Below, one piece after another: positions 52,082-62,320 of a stretch of 64,000 bases of DNA. The notes beneath the pieces were generated by a model. That model did no database searches, was not told the origin of the DNA, and saw nothing but the letters and a program-made list of their open reading frames with translations. Made by a program: the position numbers and the translations under genes. This DNA is from Cardiocondyla obscurior. Taxonomy: Eukaryota; Arthropoda; Insecta; Hymenoptera; Formicidae. Position 1 is the first letter of the stretch, and every line of letters begins with the position of its first letter. Where the stretch lies: the NCBI RefSeq assembly GCF_019399895.1, contig NC_091872.1, positions 1,062,395-1,126,394 on the forward strand. The letters are read 5' to 3'.

Positions 52082-55000
52082 TTATAGAGGTATGCGATAA
52101 TGACCCCATGGTAAGGCGTTGGTCGAGTCTGGCACAGAATATCGCTTGTCGTCATACGGACTCAAAGCGATCTTTGTCTCGGATACGGTGTACACTTGAT
52201 GCAATTTCGATCTTACGCACGATTGGTCGCGAGTCATAGCAATCTCATTTTCGAGACACTTGACATAATCGTCAAACGTTATAGTTCGCGCCACGACTCC
52301 ACTCTTTACCTTTTGCTTTTTTAGTGTCACTTTTACCGTCCACCTTGATCGCGTACATTTTCGCTCTGAGTCCTACAAATTCTGTAACAATCGCACCGTT
52401 GCACTCATCCTTCATTAAACCTGGTATTTTTTTGTTCGCGAGAGGCATACCGTACGCGTTATCAGGTGGATAGTCGCTCGTGTCGAACCGAGCGATATCA
52501 CGCTTCATCATCTCGTATACATCGTCACACTGGACGCTGTACACGAGACTGTCCGTGTCGGTATACATGACGCTACATTTGTCTCCAAAAGTTGGTAACA
52601 TATACTCGTGATGAAACTCGTACAAACACACCTTAGATATGTCGAGTATGGACATACCAACGTATATCGGCTTAGCGAATTTTACCTCGAGTTTACGCAA
52701 TTCCACAGCCACCAAATTTTCCGCGAATACACTTCTGCTGTGAAAATTAGGTTTGGCGATCATCGCTTCCACACCGTACCGACCGTCCCACTGCGAGAGC
52801 AATCGAACGTCGACGCGATTTCGTACGTTCTCCATCGTTTTACCAAACACCGCATTGTTCATAAGTTTAAACAAATTTTTCTCGAAATCATTGGTCGCGC
52901 GAGTTCGAAGTCGCGTGTTGAGCTCGATGTAATCGCGCAACCATGCCGATTGAGTGAATCGCAGCACGTGGTAAACCTTGATGATGCGAAGACCGTGACG
53001 CGTGCACAGTTGCAGATTGCGATAGTGGATGACGTATCGCTTCTTATCACACAGCGTAGCCAAAAGTTTTACATCGTGTTTTGCCTCCGGTGGTTTCTCT
53101 CGCGTGGGACAGAACGGCAGATCGGAGTGCGCGTCGTGCACGCTCGCGGGATACTCGAGATCCACCTCGAGAATATAACCTGTGGGCGAGTCCGCTGCGA
53201 TCGCGTCTACGTCGAGGTTCGCGAGATCGTTGTCGTCGACCCATTCGAAATCCGCGTACGGTAACGCCTGACACATGGCCCATCCGTACAAGTTATTTAC
53301 ATCGTAATACACAATGTACGACGAAGGTTTCGACGAGTCGTACCCCGACCGCATGTATCTGTTATTGGCTCGCGCGTATCTGTTGGAGCATTGACTTAGA
53401 CCGCCGCGTATACCGCGTTCGACGAACATCACCATGTCGATGTCGGTCAACAATTCGAAATTTATGCGCGTATGCTTGAGCATCGCATCCCACGTGAAAC
53501 CGGGTAAGGTGTAGTAATGCGCGGGATCGAGTCCGTAACTCTCGACGCATCTGTCGCGAAAATTTTCAAATACGTCAGCCAATAACAGTACATCGGTCTT
53601 GAAGTACAGATCGCTGTACTCGCCCAGAGTTCGAACGGAGAACCGCTGCCATACGGTCTCGGCGTGCGCGTAATCTGTCTCGGTCACCGTGTCACCGGTC
53701 AGCGAACTGAAGAATGAGTTGCGCGACGGTAAGCTTGACTCATTCAATTTTTCGACGCTGTTGACGTACTCGTACGGAAATACACCTTTTCGCGTCAGAA
53801 GATTGAAATTTTCTTCTGAAAGTGTCGCAAATTCAGCGCGCAAGATTCGCAATTTGTCTTTGGCGAGTAGAGACGATAATTTGTCGAGGCTAGCGTTCAA
53901 AAATTTGTACGAGTCTATAAAGCGCAACTTTATCGCAGTTCGCGAGTCCTGTCCCTCAGCCGTATCGTTAACGTGTTTCGTAAAGGAGATATATTTCTCC
54001 TTCGTTATTGGCAATAGATTAATTTTACCCTCGTACGCTGTGGCGATCTCCTTTATAACAAAGTGTGCATCGTAACCCGACAGATTGTGAAATACGACGG
54101 GGATGTAACGCGTGTCGAGGTATTGCAGGTTACATTTTGAGTGCGCGGGACCTCTATACCGACCGGTCAAACGACAATGATCGCGCACACGCTTCTCGTC
54201 CGCCGCAAACGGATTTTCGCATACGTGGCACAGCGTCGCGTTCTCGTGCACCTCGAGCTGCGCATTCGACAACGTCTTCATTGGGACGACGTTTGAGATT
54301 ACATTTTTTACGCGATGAGCTAATCTCACTAGTCGCTCGACGAACCACTGGACGCAATCGGGTTCGCGATGATATTTGTATCTCGAGAGCGACTCGTCGT
54401 ACGAGCATCGGACGTAGTATCCCACGCTGAATACTTCGTGATGTTGATAATTAAACGTCGTTTGTTCGGGCGATGATGGTGGATCGATCTTTCGCAGCAC
54501 GCACTCCAGATCGGCGTAAACGATGAACGGCACGCGCTCCTTGTTGTCGTGATTGGAAAAGCTGAGCCATTTGTCGTCCTCGCTGGGTAGTCGTATAGCG
54601 CAGTCGTTTAAGATTCCGCAATCCATGACGTGAGCCTCGAGCTTCTCGCTCGAACTGAAGTAATGAAGACACCTAAAAATAAAATATTTTTTAAAAAATA
54701 ATATTTAAAAAAAAAAAAATCAATTATATATTCAAAAACCCATACGTACCGATCACAAATGTGTTTACGATGCTCGCGTCCGCTTAGTTGCGAACTGACG
54801 AGACGTGATAGATTACTGATAAACGCAAAGTGTCCCACTTTCTGGTTATCGTTGTCATCGTTGTTGTCGCGTTGCACGTACAATAAATTTTCGTGTCGCT
54901 TTTTTTTCTCATTGCTGAAGCGTATTGGTAGAACGTTTATTTCTTTTCCACGTGTCTTTGTGACGTACACGTTGATCGAGATATTATTCAATCGTTCGAG

Positions 55001-55906
55001 TTTCGCAACGTCTATAAGAGTCGCGGGAAACTGCACACCCTCGACGTTCAACACCGTTGTGTAATGCGGGTACGACGATTCCCGATCCACGTGCTGCTTC
55101 ACGGGATACAGAGCCGCCACCACCGACCACGCGAGACACTTGTCGTCCATCGATTTTACGCTTATCACTGCTTTCTTAGCGACTATCTTCCGCGACAATG
55201 TAACGTGACATCCCGCACGCATCGGATTGTACTTGTTTACGTTGATCAACAAGTTCAAAATTCGCGACAACGCCCATCCGCTGTCGCGCTCCTGAAACTC
55301 CTCGAAAGAAGCCAGCGTGGGTTTGATAACATGTAGTCGGTACCACTCGCGTACATCAGTATTTCGAAAGATCTCACAGTTTTTCGTGGTTATACTTTTG
55401 TTGGCGCGTTTGTCCCCAGCCGTGAATTCACTGATGAACGCGGTGTTCACTTTCACGCAATTATTTTTACGCACGATGTTTTGTACGCGCTCGCACACCG
55501 CATTACCGGCGTCCTCCAGGAATCACAGCGGCTCGATGTAGTTTGCGTTTATTACCACACCCGTTGCGATACGACTTTTGAACGCGGTCTCGATCTCGCG
55601 CCACTCGAGTTCACCAGCTGCGTTGTCACCATCACCATCGGCAGCACTGGTGCTCGCATACTCGCCACCTTGGTGCACGTAACGTCCGTACAAATGTTTC
55701 CTCGCACCCAAGAGTCGCGCGATACTCGCCACCATGGATTGCGCGCATCCGACGGATACGCGCGTTCGCTTGGCGCGACTGCGTTCCTAGAGTCGATTCA
55801 CTAGGTCGTCACATCTCTCAAGCCACACGAAAAATTCTCCCAGGGTGGTCACGGCATCAGCCTGTACCACAAGTTCGCGCTCTTCTTCGAGAAAACTTTG
55901 ATCCAT
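52082..55906 (-). pseudogene. Protein-primed DNA polymerase B, broken
   Basis: Exon 1 ends at 54,750 (GTACGT donor), a 77-bp intron follows, and exon 2 begins at 54,672. The join gives ICDRCLHYF, a finger-like start, and keeps frame. Exo I is YADLECVL, Exo II NLSGYDAHFVIKEI. Polymerase motif A is VNNLYGWAM, B KLMNNAVFGKTMENVR and C MYTDTDSLVYS. Breaks: TGA at 55,523-55,525, TAG at 55,787-55,789 if the start is the ATG at 55,906, and a one-base frameshift near 52,300, with the true C-terminus in the frame ending at 52,082. It would have copied the element with a terminal protein primer. Confidence 0.85.
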
Positions 55907-55954
55907 TTTTAAATGATTCTCACACAGATGCTTGCACGTTAATGTTGAAAAAAA

Positions 55955-56190
55955 ACGACATTAGCAATAAATACAACAAAACAACGACATTAGCAATAAA
56001 TGCAACAAAACAACGACATTGGCAATAAATACAACAAAACAACGACATTGGCAATAAATACAACAAAACAACGACATTAGCAATAAATACAACAAAACAA
56101 AGACATTGGCAATAAATACAACATTAGCGATAAATACGACAAAACAACAACATTAGCGATAAAAACGACAAACAACGACATTAGCAACGT
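55955..56190. repeat. Tandem repeat of about 30 bp, some seven copies
   Basis: Units of ACGACATTAGCAATAAATAC plus AACAAAAC, diverging toward the right (ATTAGCGATAAA). It separates the polymerase start from the Cys-rich ORF. Confidence 0.85.
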
Positions 56191-56214
56191 GAGTATGGAA
56201 TCGAAGTACATTGC

Positions 56215-56640
56215 TCACGCATTCGTGCATACCGGGCACATATCGCACGAAATTACAACGAATGTTGCGGCTCTACAGTTCAAACACCACGTACCGCTCA
56301 GACTATCGTACGATCCTACGACGTGTTTACGAATCTTGAAAACGGAATCGTTGAAATCGTTTCGCATCAACACCAAACAAGAAGCGCACACGTTGTATCC
56401 TCGCCCGTCACAATAATAAAAATATATGGCACAAAATTTCGTACGCAGATTAATCGCGTTTAAATTCCGTAAATTGATCGTTTTGCGCGTAGTACTTTCA
56501 ACCGTTTCATCGTTGTCATCGTCGGTTTCGCAAGCACTATCCTCCGACAGGGGATGAACCTTTTCAATTTCCTCACCGATTTCTATTTCTATTTCTTCAC
56601 CGATTTCTTCACCGATTTCTATTCTCACGTCAACGTTCAT
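56215..56640 (-). CDS. Cys-rich small Polinton protein
   Basis: From ATG 56,640 it has 141 residues. The N-terminus is acidic with GEEIGEEIEIEIGEEIEKV repeats. The C-terminus has ordered cysteines: YNVCASCLVL, SGTWCLNCRAA and CDMCPVC, three or four C-x2-C pairs forming a probable zinc-binding fold. A TATAAAG box lies about 65 bp upstream. It may be a transcription or DNA-binding factor; this is an inference from the zinc ligands. Confidence 0.55.
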   Translation of the reverse strand: MNVDVRIEIGEEIGEEIEIEIGEEIEKVHPLSEDSACETDDDNDETVESTTRKTINLRNLNAINLRTKFCAIYFYYCDGRGYNVCASCLVLMRNDFNDSVFKIRKHVVGSYDSLSGTWCLNCRAATFVVISCDMCPVCTNA

Positions 56641-56703
56641 TATCGTCGATCGCTCGTCCACTAATGAGATTCGCGCGTGGTTACAAGAGAGGCCTAAGGA
56701 ATC

Positions 56704-56710
56704 CTTTATA
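56704..56710 (-). promoter_or_regulatory. TATA box before the Cys-rich ORF
   Basis: TATAAAG on the minus strand, about 64 bp before the ATG at 56,640. Start of transcription is expected near 56,678. Confidence 0.45.
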
Positions 56711-56807
56711 TTCTACCCCTACTCCTGATTAATCATGTGACACATTTTTTACCCTTTCTCAAATTATAATGAGTCATTTCATAAGTTTCACTTTGCAGTA
56801 TTTAAAA

Positions 56808-57075
56808 ATTGCTATCTTATCTCTGCCCGATAAAAGAAATGTACACCCGCTAAATAGCAACTACCCTGTTTGCAGAGTCTTTGAGTTTAGCCGCACAATT
56901 TTTGTTATCTGAGCAGTCTATTTTTCAATCATGTGAAGAAATTAAAATCGTTACCTTATCTCTTTCCGAGAAAAGAAATGCACACCTGCTAAATAGCAAC
57001 TACCTCCGTTTGCAGTCTTTGAATTTAGCCGCATAGTCTTTTGTTCTCTTAGCAGTCTATTTTTCATTGATGCGG
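56808..57075 (+). repeat. Two 130-bp direct repeats upstream of the Tudor gene
   Basis: Units about 56,808-56,938 and 56,944-57,075 share ordered words: CTTATCTCT, GCTAAATAGCAACTACC, TTTAGCCGCA and GCAGTCTATTTTTCA. They lie directly before the leader exon of the Tudor gene and may be promoter repeats. Just after them, GTAACGTGAGTG-type repeats run to about 57,120. Confidence 0.75.
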
Positions 57076-57325
57076 AGGTAACGTGAGTGGCAACGTGAGT
57101 GGTAACGTGAGTGACAACGCGAGTGAGAACGATAATTTTTTATCTCTACAAAACAATTTGGATCGAGATGAGTTTTTAAACCGTCGAGCGATCAGTTTCT
57201 TGCAACCAAGCATCGGTAACTGATCGTCGCCAAGTACCAATTAAAAAAAATGTAAGTATCTTTTCTGATATTATTTTTAATTTTTTTTTTTTAAATACCG
57301 CTTAATATAAAAAATTATTTTTTAG

Positions 57326-57955
57326 ATGATTTCCGACATCAATATAAGACAACTGACCCGCTGGCCGTACAAAGTACGCGTGATACGCGTACAATTACCC
57401 ACGCTATTTTGGGTGAAGTTAATTAACGGAGAGAAGGCTCATTTGGAGATGCTTGAACAATTGACTGTATTTATGAGGATTGCAGCAGCCAACCTCATGC
57501 TGTTACCATATGAACTTACAGTGGGAACCCTCGTTGCTATCCGAGAAGGTTTAAAATGGCAAAGAGGAATCGTCGACGATGTTAGTGCTACGTCGATTAC
57601 GGTACATCTTCGCGACTGGGCTCGCAGAACCTGTAGACTACCTTATGAGTGTTTCCGACTGGAGGAACGATTCTGTGAAATAAAGTGGCAGGCGATACCG
57701 TGTGTTCTAGACGGAATCTTGCCTCGGCGAGCCCAGATGTGGACGGAGCAAGAGATCACGCTCGCTAGAATGATTATGGAAAAAGCGCGGGGGTGGATTA
57801 CCATCAATGATATTCTCTCTGGCGATGCGGCTCTTGTTTCGTTAATCAGAGTCGGGCAAACAGAAAATGTGCACCCGGTAGATATGTCAACCTTATTCAT
57901 ACACCTGGGTATTGCAAAAAGTTTCATCATGTGGATCGATACGCCGGCTGAATGA
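57326..57955 (+). CDS. Extended-Tudor-like protein, copy 1
   Basis: The ATG follows a leader intron (GTAAGT 57,250 to TTTTTAG 57,325). The 209 residues show PTLFWVKLINGE (SN-like strand), then GTLVAIREGLKWQRGIVDDV, VHLRDWARRTCRLPYECFRL and KWQAIPCVL. This is the order of an extended Tudor domain with its SN-like parts. In methylarginine readers the core has an aromatic cage and F-x-D-Y-G-N; here it reads L-R-D-W-A-R, lacking the Asn. It could be a divergent piRNA-pathway-type adaptor. The paralogue is at 63,343. Confidence 0.6.
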   Translation: MISDINIRQLTRWPYKVRVIRVQLPTLFWVKLINGEKAHLEMLEQLTVFMRIAAANLMLLPYELTVGTLVAIREGLKWQRGIVDDVSATSITVHLRDWARRTCRLPYECFRLEERFCEIKWQAIPCVLDGILPRRAQMWTEQEITLARMIMEKARGWITINDILSGDAALVSLIRVGQTENVHPVDMSTLFIHLGIAKSFIMWIDTPAE

Positions 57956-58315
57956 ATTACATCGAAAGAGCCTTAAGTCCGTTCGTATATCCGCTTCTTT
58001 AAGCATCATTCATTGTGCATTTACGAACACACATATGGAAGCGGATAGAAACGCAGCACGTGATTTTCAGTCGGTCGCTCGTCATTCGGTCGCTCGCCAG
58101 TCGAGGAGTACAGATCTCAACATTGCTTATATTGTTTATTATTGTTTGTGTTGTTTTTATTATTGCTTGTGTTGTTTTTTATTATTGCTATTATCGTTTT
58201 TATTATTGCTGTTGTCGTTTTTTGCTTGTATTGTTTTTTTGGCTTTTGTTGTTTTTTGGCAAGATCTGTTTTAAATTAAAACAAAAAAATTTTTTTGCAA
58301 CATCCCACTTTAAAA

Positions 58316-58839
58316 ATGAGTTGCAGAGATTATTTGATGAAGGTGTGTGCCAGAACGGAATGTAAGATGTTCCACGAGGTCCGGCGGTGCACAAAATTGG
58401 TGTGCCTAACAGGCAGCATGTGTAAATTCGTTCACCTTACCCAGGATGGGATGGATGAAATCAATAACTACGTGCGGCCGATGACAGAAACGGCGTTTAG
58501 CGAAGTAAAACGTCTCGCTTTTTTACTGCGCGAGACGTACCCGCCGGATCAAAGGCCTCACACATGCACCAAGAATCTACTTGAAGAGTGCATGTGGGAG
58601 TGCCTCTCTTGCGAGAATGGGACATTTCCCAGTAAGTTTTTTTTTTTCTTTAAATTAATATTAATTTTTAAATTACAGAGGATAACACGCCGAGATGCAA
58701 TTTCTGCCTGGTGCAGCATTTCAAGGGGGTCCAGGCCTTAATTTGTGGCCACTTCTATTGCACACCGTGCATGAAGATAATACCATTCTCTATGCAGGGT
58801 CAAGTACCCAAATATCTTTGCACGGTGTGCAAACAATGA
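58316..58839 (+). CDS. CCCH + RING-type zinc finger protein, two exons
   Basis: Exon 1 58,316-58,631, 47-bp intron (GTAAGT...TTACAG), exon 2 58,679-58,839; the total of 477 bp is 159 codons. Near the N-terminus C-x7-C-x4-C-x3-H (CRDYLMKVCARTECKMFH) and C-x4-C-x5-C-x3-H (CTKLVCLTGSMCKFVH) are CCCH-type fingers. The C-terminus reads CNFCLVQ, then ICGHFYCTPC and LCTVCKQ: a short RING-like C-x2-C, C-x-H-x2-C-x2-C, C-x2-C. RNA binding plus ubiquitin ligase activity would be the usual guess. A further leader/trailer intron may follow (GTAAGT 58,859, acceptor 58,941). Confidence 0.6.
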
Positions 58840-59527
58840 AAGGTGCAGATAAATCTATGTAAGTATATTTTAAATAAATTTTATTTATTATTTTTTAAAA
58901 CATTTTATTTTATATTTTTTTAATAATTTTTTTTGTTTCAGACAATGACTAAAGACTCCAAAAAAGGCAAACAGGAAATTGACGGAGAGAGAACGCCGAA
59001 AAAAAATTTTTAGTTTATAAGTTTAGGTTAAATTTAATTTTATATTCATTTTATTATTTAATTTTTTATTATTTTATTTTTTATTATTTCATTTTTTATT
59101 AGTTTATTTTATTAGTTCATTTTTATTATTTCTTTTTTTATATTAAATTTATTTTTATATTAGATTTATTTTATATTCTAAAGTAATTGTACACATATTT
59201 ATTAGTTTGTAAGTTTTTAATAATTAAAAGATGTTTAGACAGAAGGAATAAAATGTGTTTTTAATATAATATTTATTTTCTATCTTAATTTACTACTTTA
59301 TTCTAAAAACGTTTAATATACATAAGCAAACTACAAAAAACTAATCATAAAACATAAAAAAATGCCATTAAAAATTATATTTAAAAAAATACATTAAAAA
59401 AATACATAAAAAATTTAAAAATAATACAAGTATAAAACACATAAGCAAGAAAATACTACACAAGAAAAAACAATATAGGCTAAAACGACATAAGCCAACA
59501 ATAAACGCAAAAAAAAAACGACACAAG
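58840..59527. other. AT-rich convergent intergenic region
   Basis: Contains the spliced trailer of the CCCH/RING gene with a 22-codon frame (MTKDSKKGKQEIDGERTPKK, 58,945-59,013), then TTTATTATT-rich DNA between the two convergent RING genes. AATAAA at 59,248 could end the plus-strand transcript. Confidence 0.4.
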
Positions 59528-59728
59528 CTAAAGCAATTGTTCGTAACTCGCAACGGATCGGCATACCGGGCACACAACTGTTAGCATTTGGTACGGACGC
59601 GGAGGCCCTTGGCACTTAAGAGCGCATGTATAGCAGTACACGTGCCCGCAACTAGACGCCCCGAAAGTGTCCATCACTATTTCCGTACAACATACTGTTA
59701 CGTCGGAGATAGGAAATTTTAAATGGGT
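59528..59728 (-). pseudogene. RING finger exon, second gene of the cluster
   Basis: An open frame of 66 codons with no early ATG: VTVCCTEIVMDTFGASSC, GHVYCYTCALKCQG and VVCPVCRSVASYEQLL, then a stop at 59,528. The ordered C-C, C-G-H-x-x-C-x2-C and C-P-x-C make a good RING. A TGA just upstream (59,729) and possible acceptors (AACAG before TATGTT) suggest a terminal exon or an isolated remnant. It converges on the plus-strand CCCH/RING gene. Confidence 0.5.
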
Positions 59729-60133
59729 TCATTCACCGTTACTCGGATGCTTAGGAAAAAGGCACAAGAGTAGGTAAAGAGGAGGAAATGTCTTGGAGAG
59801 CGACGTAACAGCCGATCCTTGCGTGGCGGGTATTTAAAGGGCCACGCGTAAACGCACTAGGAATGGGTTCGAGTAGGTTGAGTGCGTAATATTTGTTCTT
59901 TTTAGGGAAAGAAATTTAATTCTTATTCCCAGGGATAGAACCAGAGGTGATTTTCGCAACACGGGTACCAGGGTAAAAAATAAATAACTGATTCAGAAAT
60001 TGAAATGCGTAATTTTAATCTTAATTAAAATACAAATTTAGAATAGAAAAATAGATTTAATGAATTTAAAGTGATTATAAGGTAAAAAGAAAGAGGAAGA
60101 GGGCTTAATAAAAGATATAATCTGAACATTTTA

Positions 60134-60186
<53 letters not shown>

Positions 60187-60255
60187 AATGGAAGAAAATG
60201 AGTAATGAATTAAATAATAAAAAAAACTAACAATAATAATAGCAATAGATAATCA
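59729..60255. repeat. Noncoding with a (TA)n microsatellite
   Basis: (TA)n spans about 60,136-60,182. A TTTAAATACC word on the minus strand near 59,845 in a GC-richer patch could be a promoter. Otherwise nothing recognised. Confidence 0.5.
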
Positions 60256-61074
60256 TTATTCTAAATTAATTTCTATAATCTCGGTAATCCGGGCCGTCGA
60301 CCTCGGGAACACCCTGTCGATCAACCTGATCGGAGCCAGGAAGGGATATTCTACTCCAGGATAATAAATGAGGATATTATGGTCAGGAGTCGCCCTCCTG
60401 GCTTCCCTCCTGATTTCCTCGGGATCGAAGGAATCCGGGCCTATTGTATAGGCCCTCTCGGGGACGGGATCCGTCCACGGAGTGCAGGTGCTCCGGAGGA
60501 GTTCGAGGAGAGGATCTACGACCTCACTCTGTTCCTCTTGCTCCTCCACGAACTCTACGCTCGGGACGGGGGAAGGGGAACGTTCCGGGCTGTCAGGCTC
60601 ATGCCAAGAGACGGTCTCGTCTTCAGCAAAGGAGTCGACCTCCTCGGGTTCCCCAGGGTAAGGAGTCGGTGAGCGGACGGGAGAGGAGCATGCCTGAGGG
60701 GCAACTCCAGGAGAAGGTGTGGACGAGTTCAAAGAAACGTCCGGAGTATAGGAAGGAGTTGTGGGGCGGAACAGCTCCGGCTCAGGTTGAGGGGGCGAGG
60801 TCGATTTCGGACGCGACGGCGATGGTGTTCGCCGCGGAGTATTCTCCTCCGTTTCTAAGTCTTCATGGTTACTCGGCGAATTGGGAGGTACAGAAGGCAG
60901 AGGAGACCATGAACGCTCTGTTTTCGCCCTCGGAGGTTCAGGTGTGAGCTCCTTTGGTGCTGCCGCGAACAAGAATTGGACGAAGAAGCTTCTGACCAAT
61001 TCTCTTAACTCGCGGACCTTGCGATTTCTCCGGGCGCGGCTTTTCTTAATTGACCGAAGGTTCCTTGATTCCAC
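60256..61074 (-). CDS. Proline/serine-rich ORF without methionine
   Basis: A frame of 272 codons opening with GTG, with no ATG codon anywhere, so translation must start in an upstream exon or be absent. TTTTAG directly precedes it and looks like a splice acceptor. The N-terminus is basic (SIKKSRARRNRKVREL). The middle is rich in SP/TP/EP (RRTPSPSRPKSTSPPQPEPE), and the C-terminus folds more like a domain (DHNILIYYPGVEYPFLAPI). A possible upstream exon ends CDLCRIKINKEVARDLSKKQ at a GTAAGT near 61,470. It may be a retroelement gag leader or a host exon. Confidence 0.35.
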   Translation of the reverse strand: MESRNLRSIKKSRARRNRKVRELRELVRSFFVQFLFAAAPKELTPEPPRAKTERSWSPLPSVPPNSPSNHEDLETEENTPRRTPSPSRPKSTSPPQPEPELFRPTTPSYTPDVSLNSSTPSPGVAPQACSSPVRSPTPYPGEPEEVDSFAEDETVSWHEPDSPERSPSPVPSVEFVEEQEEQSEVVDPLLELLRSTCTPWTDPVPERAYTIGPDSFDPEEIRREARRATPDHNILIYYPGVEYPFLAPIRLIDRVFPRSTARITEIIEINLE

Positions 61075-61127
61075 TAAAAGGTGTTGATTTGATTTTTAAT
61101 TTAACAAAATGATTTCTGCGGGAGAAA

Positions 61128-62320
61128 TGTCAGGGCAACACGCCGCATCACTCCTTCCGGATCCCCCTTTTACGCCACCTCAAAGATTCTTTCGGTTCCT
61201 CTGACAGGATGGACCCTTACTCGAGCTAAGGTTTCGATAGTCACCATTTACTGGCGGCATATCGCAACCCCTGACACGAGGAGGCCCATTAACCAAGTCG
61301 AGTTACCGGAGAATTCGAGGGACTTTTGAGAGATGCCTATTTTGGAGAATGCAAACGGCACCCTGGCAAAACCCACGTCGTTCATTTTCAAATATATTAA
61401 TTTTAAAATCTTAGTGGAATCATTTCAAACGGGCGGAGGTGAGAAGGTAGAATAAATGATGAAACTTACTTTTTGCTGTCTTCGGTTGCTTCTTGGACAA
61501 GTCCCTTGCAACTTCTTTATTAATCTTGATTCGGCACAAGTCACACACAAATCAATGGTTTAAACGAGATGAAATTCAGAGACTGAATGAGAGCGAGTCC
61601 TGCTGGAACACGCGGTTTAATAACCTCGGAAAAGGGGTGGGCTAGCGCCGGATTTCCATTTTTGGAAAAGTCAGTGCTCTGATTTGGCGGCCATGTCCCT
61701 CCACTTTTCCTTTTTCTTAATTATTGGTCCTTCGATCTTATCCCTTCTCTGATTTGCTTAAGCTCTAGTTTTCGTCCTTAGCTTTTTAATTAGTAGTGTG
61801 GAGTTCCCGATATCTATTGGCTCGAGAGAAAAAACTTGGTTGTACGAAACTCCGCCCGCATGGCTTCCCCTTCCAACCTTCCAGAATATTGTCATTAATA
61901 GTCGGGAAAAATTCTTAAGGACCCCCTTTCGTTATCACCGGGTCGCGTTTGTTTATGGGATCCGGTCGCGTGTCATATTCTTATGACTGTGGAGCTTTCA
62001 CCCTCTTTATTTACGTTTCGTAGTCGCGGTTTCAAGTGCTTCACTTATCGCCAGATATTCGATATTGATTCCAAATTGTTTTAGGTTCCTTCTAATATTC
62101 TTTAAAGAGTCTTCTGTTTATATTTCCCGTTGGTATCTATGCTGTGATTGTTCTAAATTTCATTTAAGCATCCGGCGATAAGAGTTTCAGAGTGTAAATT
62201 ATTTTCTTCTGAAAGCTTGGAAGTTCTCTCTCGTCACCGAATAGTCACGGTTTACTCCCTTTATCTAATTTATTGACCGCGTGTCGGAAAAAAGGAGATG
62301 TGGAGTCCGAGGACGTAACA
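61128..62320 (-). mobile_element. Possible LTR upstream of the proline-rich ORF
   Basis: Plus-strand ends TGTCAGGGC (61,128) and GGACGTAACA (62,320) would be TG...CA LTR ends, with the sense strand minus. No target duplication or second LTR is visible, so this is weak. No recognisable gene lies within. Confidence 0.25.

Larger units (their letters stand above)
42470..56710. mobile_element. Polinton/Maverick (adintovirus-like) element, decayed
   Basis: The gene set is diagnostic: protein-primed DNA polymerase B, retroviral-type integrase, packaging ATPase, adenovirus-type protease and two capsid proteins. Leftward genes lie at 42,576-48,758 and 52,082-56,640; rightward ones at 48,838-51,726. 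GC-rich CGA/ACG codon use sets it apart from its AT-rich neighbours. It is inactivated by stops and a frameshift and carries an inserted LTR. Ends are approximate: no terminal inverted repeat or 6-bp duplication could be found. Confidence 0.85.

Noticed and set aside
52859..54408. Arg-rich frames antisense or alternate to the polymerase
   Set aside because: Shadows of the polymerase gene caused by CGA/CGC-rich codons.
41819..56710. Terminal inverted repeats of the Polinton
   Set aside because: AGTGTGTCCGTGTGACC was tried as the left end, but no reverse complement was found on the right side.
61128..62320. Confident LTR call
   Set aside because: Ends fit TG...CA but there is no duplication and no partner LTR, so it is kept only as a weak feature.
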